Made by a program: the position numbers and the translations under genes. From NCBI GenBank assembly GCA_913059205.1, contig CAJXRM010000023.1, positions 1 to 38,323 of the forward strand: a DNA stretch of 38,323 bases, read 5' to 3'. The DNA comes from an uncultured Flavobacteriales bacterium (lineage in GTDB: Bacteria > Bacteroidota > Bacteroidia > Flavobacteriales_D > Crocinitomicaceae). This document shows, piece by piece, positions 1 through 7,487 of this stretch. Each line of letters begins with the position of its first letter. Position 1 is the first letter of the stretch. Under the pieces are notes generated by a model. It saw only the letters and a program-made list of their open reading frames with translations. It was not told the origin of the DNA and searched no databases.

Positions 1-46
1 TACACAGAGTAGATCGTCGGCAGCGTCAGATGTGTATAAGAGACAG
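1..46 (+). other. Illumina Nextera adapter (not genomic)
   Basis: The last 19 bases (28-46, AGATGTGTATAAGAGACAG) are the Tn5 mosaic end used in tagmentation libraries. Positions 14-27 are the Nextera read-1 linker TCGTCGGCAGCGTC. Positions 6-13 (AGAGTAGA) match the i5 index S504/N504, and 1-5 (TACAC) match the end of the P5 arm. The same block occurs inverted at the other end. It is residual library adapter, so genomic sequence starts at 47. An open frame on the plus strand beginning MCIRDR starts inside it and is spurious. Confidence 0.98.
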
Positions 47-280
47 GCTAGATACAGCTGCTTTATCTAAACGCAATTTTCCAGTTTCTACACTAATTAC
101 GATTGTAGATTCAGCTACTTCTACTATTTTCCCGTGTATACCTCCAATAGTAACAACTTTATCACCAACGCTCAATCCCTCGCGGAATTTTTTCATCTCT
201 TTTTGTTTCTTCATTTGTGGTCTGATCATAAAAAAGTAGAATACTACTAAGATCAAAACCAACATTACCATTTGATTCAT
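47..280 (-). CDS. yajC: Preprotein translocase subunit YajC (3' end truncated)
   Basis: YajC is the small single-span inner-membrane protein that associates with SecDF at the Sec translocon. The 78 genomic residues show a short N-terminus, one membrane segment at about residues 4-20 (hydrophobic, ending in FFMIRPQ, the family hallmark), a basic stretch (KKQKEMKKF) and the conserved cytoplasmic part with [14 protein letters not shown]. The genuine sequence stops at base 47, where adapter begins. The frame continues into adapter as LSLIHI and then a stop, so that C-terminus is an artefact and perhaps 10-25 native residues are missing. It lies 18 nt after the DUF1573 lipoprotein gene and was probably co-transcribed from nusB, a common flavobacterial order. 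ATG start at 280. Confidence 0.93.
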
Positions 281-298
281 AACTTATTACTGTTTGTT

Positions 299-694
299 TT
301 ATTTTCTCATTATGTTCGCTCTAATCACAACTTCTGTGATTGAAGGATCCGTGTTGCACACGATACGAACTCCTTTATTCATTAATCCCGCTTCAACTTT
401 GTCCGTATCAACATGTGCTGAAACAACACCTGATTCACCAGGTGCAATTGGTTCACGTGGATAATCTGCTACTGTGCAAGAGCACGAACCTTTAACTTCT
501 CCAAAAACCAGAGGATAATCACCGGTATTTGTAACTGTGAATTCTGCAGAAACCATTTCACCTTTAACTACGTCGCCAGCATCAAATACTTGATTGACTT
601 CAATAGTAGTCTTATCTCCTACTGTTACATCCGTTGATCCTCCACACGCTGCTAACAGCATTACAGGAATCGAAAAAAATAGTGCTTTTCTCAT
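299..694 (-). CDS. DUF1573 domain lipoprotein
   Basis: A 131-aa protein with a lipoprotein signal (MRKALFFSIPVMLLAAC, lipidated Cys at 17) followed by one DUF1573 domain: an immunoglobulin-like fold recognised by FDAGDVVKGE, FTVTNTGDYPLVF, the GSCSCTVADYP motif and IAPGESGVV. Such proteins are abundant in Bacteroidota and sit on the periplasmic side of a membrane. Their function is not established; the related ASH/PapD-like fold suggests a binding or scaffolding role, which is inference. The gene is 6 nt downstream of nusB and 18 nt upstream of yajC, the usual order in Flavobacteriia. ATG start at 694 gives a complete signal peptide. Confidence 0.9.
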   Translation of the reverse strand: MRKALFFSIPVMLLAACGGSTDVTVGDKTTIEVNQVFDAGDVVKGEMVSAEFTVTNTGDYPLVFGEVKGSCSCTVADYPREPIAPGESGVVSAHVDTDKVEAGLMNKGVRIVCNTDPSITEVVIRANIMRK

Positions 695-700
695 TCTAAA

Positions 701-1648
701 TTAATTTTTAAGTCCTCTTCCGACCTTGTTAATTTTTCCGTCTGATTGCAATTTATCTATCACCTTATCCAAAACACCATTGATAAACGCGTTGCTTTTA
801 GGTGTGCTGTAAAACTTTGAGATTTCGATATACTCGTTCAGCGTAACTTTTGTTGGAATATTATTGAAGATTTGAAGTTCTGTAATGGCCATTTTCATTA
901 AGATAACATCCATTTTAGCAATTCTGTCCAATTCCCAATTCTTCGTGTAATCATCTATGATTTGTTCGTTTTCTGTATCCATAGAAACAGTTTTCTTCAA
1001 CAAGTCATTGATAAATGAAACTTCATCCTCTTTGTCTTTATACAAAGGCAAAATAGCATTTTTACCGTTAGGCTCGAATGTTTTTAAGGTTTTTACAACC
1101 ATCGAGCACGCTAAATCAATGTCATCAATCCAATGGATGTCTTTTTCCTCAAGATAGCTGTATAAAATCTCCGAATTAGCAATATCAGATTTAAATAAAT
1201 CAATAGCAAAAGCTTTGTCCTCTTCAAAACCGACTATTTCATTATTCATGTGAGAAAAATACACTTCACTCTCGCGAATTTGAAGGTAGATTTTGCGCCA
1301 CATTTCTTGGTGCTCATCTCCTACCCAGTTTACTTTTCGTTTCTCACATTCCTCACGTAATTCTACATTATTTTCAAGAATTGAAGTGATTGCACTAGAT
1401 ACAAATTTCAAATTTGGATTCAATTCTTCCTCAGAAGGACGAATCTTCTTTTTATTCTCATCTATTCTGTGCTCTCCAATAGCCTTAAGCTCTGAAAAAG
1501 ACAAAAGCAAACATAAATACAAGTCGTAAATACGTTCTACAGATGTCATTAACTCTTTTTGTACTTTTCCATAATCCTCATTTTCGGATTGAAAAAATGC
1601 ATAAAGCGCTTGAAGTACTTTAATTCTTAAATGGCGTCTATTTAACAT
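701..1648 (-). CDS. nusB: Transcription antitermination factor NusB
   Basis: NusB binds boxA RNA with NusE (S10) in rRNA antitermination complexes. At 315 aa it is more than twice the E. coli length, as is normal in Bacteroidota: a helical N-terminal half starting MLNRRHLRIKVLQALYAFFQS, and a canonical NusB-like C-terminal domain at about residues 215-305 containing WELDRIAKMDVILMKMAITEL, NNIPTKVTLNEYIEISKFYS and the FINGVLDKV helix. It starts 8 nt after the dehydrogenase gene, so the two are likely co-transcribed. Start ATG at 1648; the preceding bases show no clear Shine-Dalgarno motif, as is common in this phylum. Confidence 0.93.
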   Translation of the reverse strand: MLNRRHLRIKVLQALYAFFQSENEDYGKVQKELMTSVERIYDLYLCLLLSFSELKAIGEHRIDENKKKIRPSEEELNPNLKFVSSAITSILENNVELREECEKRKVNWVGDEHQEMWRKIYLQIRESEVYFSHMNNEIVGFEEDKAFAIDLFKSDIANSEILYSYLEEKDIHWIDDIDLACSMVVKTLKTFEPNGKNAILPLYKDKEDEVSFINDLLKKTVSMDTENEQIIDDYTKNWELDRIAKMDVILMKMAITELQIFNNIPTKVTLNEYIEISKFYSTPKSNAFINGVLDKVIDKLQSDGKINKVGRGLKN

Positions 1649-1656
1649 TCACTTTT

Positions 1657-2754
1657 TTATAAAGGAAGTTTTACTTTCCCGATGGATTCAATTCTTTCTT
1701 CCGCCATTTTGTTCGCGATTTTATACGTCGGAACGTTTTCAGAAGAAGAACGTTTTACAATATTATGAATAGTAGTATAGATTGCCTCTGCTTTGTCCAT
1801 TGCCCACTCAGAAGACAAACCTTTTACTTCTGAATAACAATTAATAACTCCACCTGCATTTAATGCGAAATCAGGAGCATAAATAATTCCTTTTTCCATC
1901 ACTATTTTTCCGTGGATATCTTCATTTTGCAATTGATTGTTAGCTGCACCAGCAATGATTGAACATTTTAAACGAGATAAAGTATCATCGTTAACTGTCG
2001 CCCCTAACGCACATGGAGCATAAATATCCATGTCTACATCGTAAATCTCATCCAGTCCAACAACTGTCGCGCCGTATTCTTTAGAGATTTTTGACAATGC
2101 ATCTTGATTAATGTCCGTAATAATTACGTTGGCATTCTCCTCAGTTAAAAACTTCACCAAGTACTCACCTACGTGTCCAACTCCTTGAACTGCTACAGTT
2201 TTACCTGCTAAGTTGTCAGAACCGAATTGTTCTTTTGCACATGCCTTCATCCCCATGAACGTTCCGTATGCCGTAACTGGAGAAGGATCACCACTTTTTC
2301 CTGGTAAACCAACAACGTGATTTGTTTCCATATTCACATACGTCATGTCAATTGGAGAAATTCCAACATCTTCTGCTGTAATGTATTTTCCTGCTAATCC
2401 TTCTACAAATTTTCCAAAGCGTCTAAAAAGCGCTTCTGACTTCATTGTTCTGTGATCACCGATGATAACAGCTTTTCCACCACCAAGATTTAATCCTGAG
2501 ATTGAATTTTTATAACTCATCCCACGAGAAAGACGCAAAACATCAGTCAATGCTTCTGTTTCTGTTGCATATGGCCACATACGTGTTCCACCAAGTGCTG
2601 GTCCTAAAACGGTGTTGTGAACGGCGATAATTGCCTTTAAACCTGTCGCGTTATCGTTGCAAAACAACAATTGTTCGTGATCGTATTTGCTCATTTGAGC
2701 AATAACAGGATTTTCTGCGAGGTTTGTATCCTCAATATTTTTTACTTCAAACAT
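1657..2754 (-). CDS. Leucine/Glu-type amino acid dehydrogenase
   Basis: A 365-aa NAD-dependent amino acid dehydrogenase (Glu/Leu/Phe/Val family) that oxidatively deaminates a branched-chain or related amino acid to its 2-oxo acid. The N-terminal substrate domain has GPALGGTRMWPY (51-62), Lys82 in SYKNS and the catalytic Lys94 in LGGGKAVIIGD. The C-terminal Rossmann domain has VAVQGVGHVGEYLVKFL and the acidic pair region ITDIN. Length and motifs fit leucine dehydrogenase better than glutamate dehydrogenase (about 420-450 aa), but substrate cannot be fixed from sequence. It heads the minus-strand run with nusB, DUF1573 and yajC, and is divergent from the ABC transporter. A -7-like TATTTTTG lies at 2817-2824. 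ATG start at 2754. Confidence 0.9.
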   Translation of the reverse strand: MFEVKNIEDTNLAENPVIAQMSKYDHEQLLFCNDNATGLKAIIAVHNTVLGPALGGTRMWPYATETEALTDVLRLSRGMSYKNSISGLNLGGGKAVIIGDHRTMKSEALFRRFGKFVEGLAGKYITAEDVGISPIDMTYVNMETNHVVGLPGKSGDPSPVTAYGTFMGMKACAKEQFGSDNLAGKTVAVQGVGHVGEYLVKFLTEENANVIITDINQDALSKISKEYGATVVGLDEIYDVDMDIYAPCALGATVNDDTLSRLKCSIIAGAANNQLQNEDIHGKIVMEKGIIYAPDFALNAGGVINCYSEVKGLSSEWAMDKAEAIYTTIHNIVKRSSSENVPTYKIANKMAEERIESIGKVKLPL

Positions 2755-2816
2755 ACCTTAGAGCATAAATGTTAACTCAATTATATACTTTTACAACGTC
2801 ATGTAAAATAGCAGGG

Positions 2817-2824
2817 CAAAAATA
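2817..2824 (-). promoter_or_regulatory. Candidate -7 box (TATTTTTG) for the dehydrogenase-nusB operon
   Basis: On the minus strand this reads TATTTTTG, an exact match to the Bacteroidota -7 consensus TAnnTTTG. Transcription would start near 2810, giving a leader of about 55 nt before the ATG at 2754. I see no TTG at the expected -33 distance, so this is a partial promoter match only. Confidence 0.4.
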
Positions 2825-2835
2825 GAAAATTATAG

Positions 2836-4587
2836 ATGAAGTCACTGAGCTATCTCAACAAATATTTTTTTAAATACAAATGGCGTTTCCTTTTGGGAAT
2901 ACTATTTATTGTTGGGAGTAACTGGTTCAAAGTGGAAATGCCTAGGTTCTTTGGAGATACAACTGATGAGCTGACCAATTGGTCGGCAACAAATAATTCG
3001 GATGACATTCTGTTTTATGCCTTAAAAGTTGGTGGATATTTCCTTATACTCTCTTTAATTTCTGGGATTTTTCTGTTTTTAATGCGTCAAACGATCATTG
3101 TGATGTCGCGTTTAATAGAATACGACTTAAAAAATGAAATTTATAAACACTATCAAAAGCTTAATTATTCTTTCTACAAGAAGAACAATACAGGTGACTT
3201 AATGAACCGTATTTCGGAAGATGTTTCTCATGTCCGAATGTATTTAGGTCCTGGTGTAATGTATACAATAAATCTTGCTGTTCTTTCGATTCTTGTTATC
3301 ATAAACATGGTTTCAATCAGTGTTCCACTTACGATTGCGGTGTTAATTCCGCTGCCAATAATGTCTTTTCTTATCTATACGGTTGCTTCTAAAATTAACT
3401 CAATCAGTAAAACCGTTCAAGAAGAACAGTCAAATATGTCAACTATTGCGCAGGAGACATTTACTGGGATTCGCGTTATCAAAGCGTATAGTCGATTAGC
3501 TGAGGCCAAAACCAAATTCAATCGATCAGCCGAAAATTACAAAAACAAAAATATGCGCTTGGTCTTGGTGAATTCGTTCTTTATGCCAACCATTTTTCTT
3601 TTAATTGGAGTGAGTACAATTGTATGTATATACTTGGGTGGACTGCTTTATTATGATAAGTCTATCACCCCTGGAAACATCATGACCTTCATTTTTTATG
3701 TCAATATGTTGACATGGCCATTTGCTTCAATTGGTTGGGTTACCTCGTTAACACAGAGAGCAGCAGCAAGTCAAGGGCGAATCAATGAGTTTTTAAAAAC
3801 GGAGCCTGAAATAGTAAATAATAGCACTGCCCCATTTGACTTTCAAGGTGCAATTGAATTTAAAAACGTGAGTTATACGTATAAAAATTCGGGAATTCAA
3901 GCGATTAAAGACTTGAGCTTCAAACTTGAAAAAGGAGAAACATTGGGCATTGTAGGTCGAACCGGAAGTGGGAAATCAACTATTTTAAAATTATTAATGC
4001 GCCAAATTGATCCAGACCAAGGAGAAATAATTATTGATGGTGTAAACATCAAGGATATCAATATGGAATCTTACCGAGACCAAACTGGGATTGTTCCGCA
4101 GGAAGTCTTCTTGTTTTCAGACACGATAAAAAACAATCTTGAGTTTGGTAGTGTAGAAGGTGATGTTTCCGAGGAACGCCTGATTGAAGTCACTAAACTG
4201 GCACATGTTTACCATAATATCATTGAGTTTAAAGACAAGTTCAACACGCTTCTTGGTGAACGTGGGGTTAATTTAAGCGGAGGTCAGAAACAGCGATTAA
4301 GTATTGCTAGAGCATTAATACGCAATCCCAAACTCTTAATTTTGGACGACTGTTTATCGGCTGTCGACACCGAAACTGAAGAGATCATCTTGGACAATCT
4401 TAAAAAGACAGGAAGCACAACGTCGATTGTTGTTTCGCATAGAATCTCATCCATTCGAAATGCAACACATATTATCAACGTCGAAGATGGCAGCGTGAAA
4501 GAATCGGGTACGCACCAAAAATTGATCAGCTTAAACGGTATTTATGCAGAAATGTATAAAAAACAGCTGGCGGAAGAAAACGCCTAA
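2836..4587 (+). CDS. ABC exporter half-transporter (MsbA/MDR-like) with Walker B Asp
   Basis: A 583-aa fused membrane-plus-ATPase half-transporter of the ABC type I exporter class. Residues 1-320 form the six-helix transmembrane domain (membrane segments near 15-30, 65-85, 145-185 and 245-300). The nucleotide-binding domain follows, with Walker A GRTGSGKST (374-382), Q-loop GIVPQEVFLF, signature LSGGQKQR, Walker B LLILDD (D504, D505), D-loop SAVD and H-loop VVSHRIS. The residue after the Walker B aspartate is Asp505 rather than the usual catalytic Glu, as in the degenerate site of heterodimeric exporters such as BmrC. No partner half-transporter is adjacent. Substrate unknown; lipid, peptide or drug export are all possible. 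Divergent from the dehydrogenase operon. ATG start. Confidence 0.9.
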   Translation: MKSLSYLNKYFFKYKWRFLLGILFIVGSNWFKVEMPRFFGDTTDELTNWSATNNSDDILFYALKVGGYFLILSLISGIFLFLMRQTIIVMSRLIEYDLKNEIYKHYQKLNYSFYKKNNTGDLMNRISEDVSHVRMYLGPGVMYTINLAVLSILVIINMVSISVPLTIAVLIPLPIMSFLIYTVASKINSISKTVQEEQSNMSTIAQETFTGIRVIKAYSRLAEAKTKFNRSAENYKNKNMRLVLVNSFFMPTIFLLIGVSTIVCIYLGGLLYYDKSITPGNIMTFIFYVNMLTWPFASIGWVTSLTQRAAASQGRINEFLKTEPEIVNNSTAPFDFQGAIEFKNVSYTYKNSGIQAIKDLSFKLEKGETLGIVGRTGSGKSTILKLLMRQIDPDQGEIIIDGVNIKDINMESYRDQTGIVPQEVFLFSDTIKNNLEFGSVEGDVSEERLIEVTKLAHVYHNIIEFKDKFNTLLGERGVNLSGGQKQRLSIARALIRNPKLLILDDCLSAVDTETEEIILDNLKKTGSTTSIVVSHRISSIRNATHIINVEDGSVKESGTHQKLISLNGIYAEMYKKQLAEENA

Positions 4588-4595
4588 CGAACCAA

Positions 4596-4626
4596 TTTGC
4601 TTTTACGAAAAAAAAATGCATATTTG
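4596..4626 (+). promoter_or_regulatory. Candidate promoter for the PUR-like gene
   Basis: A TTTG at 4596-4599 (TTG 4597-4599) is followed after exactly 19 nt by CATATTTG at 4619-4626, which matches the Bacteroidota -7 box TAnnTTTG at all but the first base. Transcription would begin near 4633, about 23 nt before the ATG at 4656. This suggests the PUR-like gene is transcribed independently of the ABC transporter ending 68 nt upstream. Confidence 0.5.
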
Positions 4627-4655
4627 TTAAGTAAAACTAACAACAGCTATTGGTT

Positions 4656-4988
4656 ATGGAGAAAGATAAGAATAATGAAGTCTATTCTAAAGTGGTGCGA
4701 GCAGGAAAGAGAACCTACTTTTTTGACGTGAAATCAACAAAAGGCAATGACCTTTATATTACAATTACAGAAAGTAAAAAAAGCTTTGTTGACGGAAGAG
4801 AAACTTACCAAAAACATAAAATATTCTTGTACAAAGAAGATTTTGAAAAGTTTAAGGACGGCCTAGACGATGTGGTCGATAAAATTGGAGAATTGTCTGA
4901 ATCGGGAGAATATGCAGTAGATTCTCATTCTGATTCTTCTGACGATTCGATTAAAAATTACACAGAAGTTTCTTTTGAAGACCTTTAA
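4656..4988 (+). CDS. PUR-family DNA/RNA-binding protein (DUF3276)
   Basis: A 110-aa protein of the bacterial PUR-alpha-like family (DUF3276), almost universal in Bacteroidota and related to Borrelia BpuR, which binds single-stranded RNA and DNA. The PUR repeat is seen as YSKVVRAGKRTYFFDVKSTK, then YITITESKKSF and KIFLYKEDFEKFKDGLDDVVD. The C-terminal 25 residues are acidic and serine-rich (DSHSDSSDDS). The frame opens upstream at a TTG (4650), but the ATG at 4656 gives the expected N-terminus (MEKDKNNEV). The role in this organism is unknown; a global RNA- or DNA-binding regulator is the usual inference. Confidence 0.88.
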   Translation: MEKDKNNEVYSKVVRAGKRTYFFDVKSTKGNDLYITITESKKSFVDGRETYQKHKIFLYKEDFEKFKDGLDDVVDKIGELSESGEYAVDSHSDSSDDSIKNYTEVSFEDL

Positions 4989-5030
4989 TTCAGTCCGTTA
5001 CATCAATTTTTAATCTTTATTTTTCTTTTA

Positions 5031-5070
5031 CACAAGGTATTCACAAAAAAACCGTTGATAACTCCTTGTG
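5031..5070. repeat. Inverted repeat CACAAGG...CCTTGTG upstream of parA
   Basis: Two perfect 7-bp arms, CACAAGG at 5031-5037 and CCTTGTG at 5064-5070, are separated by 26 nt and lie 57 nt before the parA start. There is no T-tract suited to termination. It could be a weak mRNA hairpin, an operator for parAB autoregulation, or chance in AT-rich DNA. Confidence 0.3.
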
Positions 5071-5126
5071 CTTTTAATCGTTTTACAGAATCAATAAGCG
5101 TATCTTTAGACTTCAATTTATTATGA

Positions 5127-5939
5127 ATGGGTAAAATTATAGCAATTGCAAACCAGAAAGGTGGTGTTGGGAAGACAACTACAACAATTAATTTGTGTGG
5201 TTGTTTAGGCGTTTTAGAATACAAGACATTGATTGTTGATGCAGATCCACAAGCGAATGCAACTTCTGGCGTTGGTCTTGACCCAAAAAACACACGCAAT
5301 ATTTACGATTGTTTAATCAACGATGTTGATCCATCTGAATTGATTATCAAAACAGAGAATCCGAATTTGGACATTCTTCCATCTCATATAGATTTGGTTG
5401 GAGCTGAATTGGAAATGATAAATCTTCCAAACCGTGAACACATGCTAAAGTTCGCATTGGAAAAAATTCGTGACAACTATGATTTTATTATCATCGATTG
5501 CTCCCCTTCACTAGGTTTAATCACCGTAAACGCTTTAACAGCGGCAGATTCGGTTATCGTTCCTGTTCAATGTGAATACTTTGCTTTAGAAGGATTAGGG
5601 AAGTTGTTGAACACAATAAAAATCGTTCAAGGACGCTTGAATACAGAATTGGAAATAGAAGGGATTTTATTGACAATGTACGATACGCGTCTTCGATTAG
5701 CAAATCAAGTTGTTGAAGAAGTAAAAATGCATTTCCAAGAAATTGTGTTTGATACAGTTATTCACAGAAACACGAAGTTAGGTGAAGCACCAAGTTATGG
5801 AGAAACGATCATTATGCATGATGCTGGAAGTAAAGGTGCAATCAACTATTTAAATTTGACCCGCGAATTGTTGCAAAAAAACAACATGACGCATATTTCA
5901 AACAAGGATAAAAAAATAAACATTAGCAATGAGCTCTAA
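5127..5939 (+). CDS. parA: Chromosome-partitioning ATPase ParA (Soj)
   Basis: A 270-aa ParA/MinD-superfamily ATPase that binds DNA as an ATP dimer and moves ParB-parS complexes. The deviant Walker A is NQKGGVGKTTTTINL (residues 9-23, with the signature lysine before GG), Walker A' is TLIVDADPQANAT, and Walker B is FIIIDCSPSLGLITVNAL; further conserved regions are PVQCEYFALEGLGKLL and TVIHRNTKLGEAPSYG. It has no N-terminal DNA-binding extension, so it is the chromosomal type Ia-short/Soj-like class. The last 11 nt overlap parB. The start is ATG 5127; another ATG at 5123 is out of frame. It is the first gene of a long plus-strand run containing dapB and lepB. Confidence 0.95.
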   Translation: MGKIIAIANQKGGVGKTTTTINLCGCLGVLEYKTLIVDADPQANATSGVGLDPKNTRNIYDCLINDVDPSELIIKTENPNLDILPSHIDLVGAELEMINLPNREHMLKFALEKIRDNYDFIIIDCSPSLGLITVNALTAADSVIVPVQCEYFALEGLGKLLNTIKIVQGRLNTELEIEGILLTMYDTRLRLANQVVEEVKMHFQEIVFDTVIHRNTKLGEAPSYGETIIMHDAGSKGAINYLNLTRELLQKNNMTHISNKDKKINISNEL

Positions 5940-6840
5940 TACAAAAAAGCGATCTGCCTTAGGGAAAGGATTAAGCGCATTATTAGAAAACACTGATACC
6001 GATATCACTTCGAGCAATAGTGGTAGCGGAATTGTTGGGTCAATTTCAACTATTTCGATTTCCAATATTGAAGCCAATCCGTTTAATCCTAGAACCAACT
6101 TTGAAAAGGAGGCTTTAAAAGAACTTAGTGAATCAATTAAAACGCATGGAATAATCCAACCTCTTACAGTTCGTAAATTAGGAAGAGATAAATATCAATT
6201 GATTTCTGGAGAACGTCGTTTTAGAGCGTCTCAACTGGCTGGATTGGTTGAAGTACCTGCTTACGTGCGTATTGCGAATGATCAAACAATGCTTGAAATG
6301 GCATTGGTTGAAAACATCCAACGTGAAGATTTAAATCCAATTGAAGTAGCACTTTCGTACCAACGATTGATTGAAGAATGTGAATTAACGCAGGATCAAT
6401 TGAGTCAGAAGATTGCCAAAAGCAGAACAAGCATTACAAACCATTTGAGAATGTTAAAATTGCCGGCTGAAATTCAGTCTGGTGTTCGAAATTTGGAGAT
6501 TTCAATGGGACACGCGCGTGCTTTAGTTAGTGCTGGAGATGAAGCTACTCAAATCGCTTTATTCCAACGTGTTGTGAAAGAAAAATTATCTGTTCGTGAC
6601 ATAGAAGCTTTGATTCGTGGAGAGGAAATTACACCTTCTTCTGAAAAGGAAAAAGGAGCTTCTAAAAAGTCTGTATCCATTCCTATCACAAGCAGTGAAT
6701 ATGTATTTAAGGAGCACTTAAGTGACCAATTGGCCACAAAAGTTGACATCAAAAAATCGGATAACGGAAGTGGTCGAATCATTGTTAACTTCAATTCTGA
6801 AGTTGATTTGAATAGAATCATGGAATTACTAAATAAATGA
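5929..6840 (+). CDS. parB: Chromosome-partitioning protein ParB (Spo0J)
   Basis: A 303-aa CTPase DNA clamp that loads at parS. In order it has the N-terminal tail with KKRSALGKGLSALLEN (the family's ParA-stimulating type region), the ParB/Srx CTP-binding domain with IEANPFNPRTNFEKEAL and the SGERRFRA motif, then MALVENIQREDLNPIE, a helix-turn-helix domain (LTQDQLSQKIAKSRTSITNHLRMLKLP), a serine/lysine-rich linker near 230-250 and a C-terminal dimerisation segment. It overlaps parA by 11 nt and the next gene by 4 nt (ATGA), so these are translationally coupled. No canonical parS was found in the window. Confidence 0.95.
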   Translation: MSSNTKKRSALGKGLSALLENTDTDITSSNSGSGIVGSISTISISNIEANPFNPRTNFEKEALKELSESIKTHGIIQPLTVRKLGRDKYQLISGERRFRASQLAGLVEVPAYVRIANDQTMLEMALVENIQREDLNPIEVALSYQRLIEECELTQDQLSQKIAKSRTSITNHLRMLKLPAEIQSGVRNLEISMGHARALVSAGDEATQIALFQRVVKEKLSVRDIEALIRGEEITPSSEKEKGASKKSVSIPITSSEYVFKEHLSDQLATKVDIKKSDNGSGRIIVNFNSEVDLNRIMELLNK

Positions 6841-7412
6841 TTAAGGCGCTAGCTCTACTCTTTTGTGTACTTTCTTTTTCTTGCTTAGCTCAAGAAGATT
6901 CAATTCAATCGCCCAATAATCAAAATGAAACGGTTGTTGATTCTGTTAAACCACATTCTATACGCACTGCATTGATACTTTCGGCTGCCTTGCCTGGTGC
7001 AGGACAAGTGTACAATCATTTAGCAATGCCAAAAGGAAAACGCAAAGCAGCATGGAAAGTTCCTTTGATATATGCAGGACTTGGTGGAGCGACCTATTTT
7101 CTAATCTCAAATCATCAGACTCAAAAATCACTCAAAAACGAATATACTTTGCGTCTGGATGGTTTAACAGGTGATGAAAAATGGAGCAGTTACGATAATC
7201 AAGGGATTCTTCAATTGTACGAACAACATATTCGCTGGAGAGACCTGTCAATTGTTGGCGTGGCATTGGTTTATTTGCTTCAAGTTACGGATGCTGGAGT
7301 TGAGGCACATTTTGTAAACTTTGACGTTTCCCCTGACTTAACTCTTTCGATTGACCCAGTATTATTAAACAAGCGTTCTGTAGGAATTGGATTAACCTTA
7401 AAGATAAAATAA
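6837..7412 (+). CDS. DUF5683 family membrane-associated protein
   Basis: A 191-aa secreted or membrane protein of the DUF5683 family, regularly found between parB and dapB in Flavobacteriia. It has an N-terminal signal or anchor (MIKALALLFCVLSFSCLAQ), a Ser/Asn/Gln-rich linker, then the conserved ALILSAALPGAGQVYN motif and two hydrophobic segments (PLIYAGLGGATYFLI; LSIVGVALVYLLQVTDAGVEAH), ending in a beta-rich tail (FDVSPDLTLSIDP, VGIGLTLKIK). The GAGQVYN-plus-helices pattern resembles small envelope proteins of unknown function. The ATGA overlap with parB implies coupled expression. No catalytic residues are recognisable. Confidence 0.82.
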   Translation: MIKALALLFCVLSFSCLAQEDSIQSPNNQNETVVDSVKPHSIRTALILSAALPGAGQVYNHLAMPKGKRKAAWKVPLIYAGLGGATYFLISNHQTQKSLKNEYTLRLDGLTGDEKWSSYDNQGILQLYEQHIRWRDLSIVGVALVYLLQVTDAGVEAHFVNFDVSPDLTLSIDPVLLNKRSVGIGLTLKIK

Positions 7413-7439
7413 TAGATTGTTTAAATTACGTTAAATACA

Positions 7440-7469
7440 TTGCGAATAAAGGTTAATATTTTATTTTTG
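7440..7469 (+). promoter_or_regulatory. Bacteroidota-type promoter for dapB
   Basis: TTG at 7440-7442, a 19-nt spacer and TATTTTTG at 7462-7469 match the flavobacterial promoter pattern exactly. Transcription would begin around 7476, about 12 nt before the dapB ATG at 7488. It lies in the 75-nt gap after the DUF5683 gene, so dapB-lepB-WbqC can be expressed separately from parAB. Confidence 0.6.
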
Positions 7470-7487
7470 TTTTAATTGAATAACTCT

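Noticed and set aside
30..239. Plus-strand open frame starting MCIRDR
   Set aside because: It starts inside adapter and runs antisense to yajC; MCIRD is a known adapter artefact.
449..464. parS-like site (about 12 of 16 matches to TGTTTCACGTGAAACA)
   Set aside because: It lies within the DUF1573 coding sequence, its outer positions do not match, and similar CACGTG cores occur elsewhere (for example in lepB).
5003..5299. Minus-strand 98-aa frame over the parA start
   Set aside because: Antisense shadow of parA with no family resemblance.
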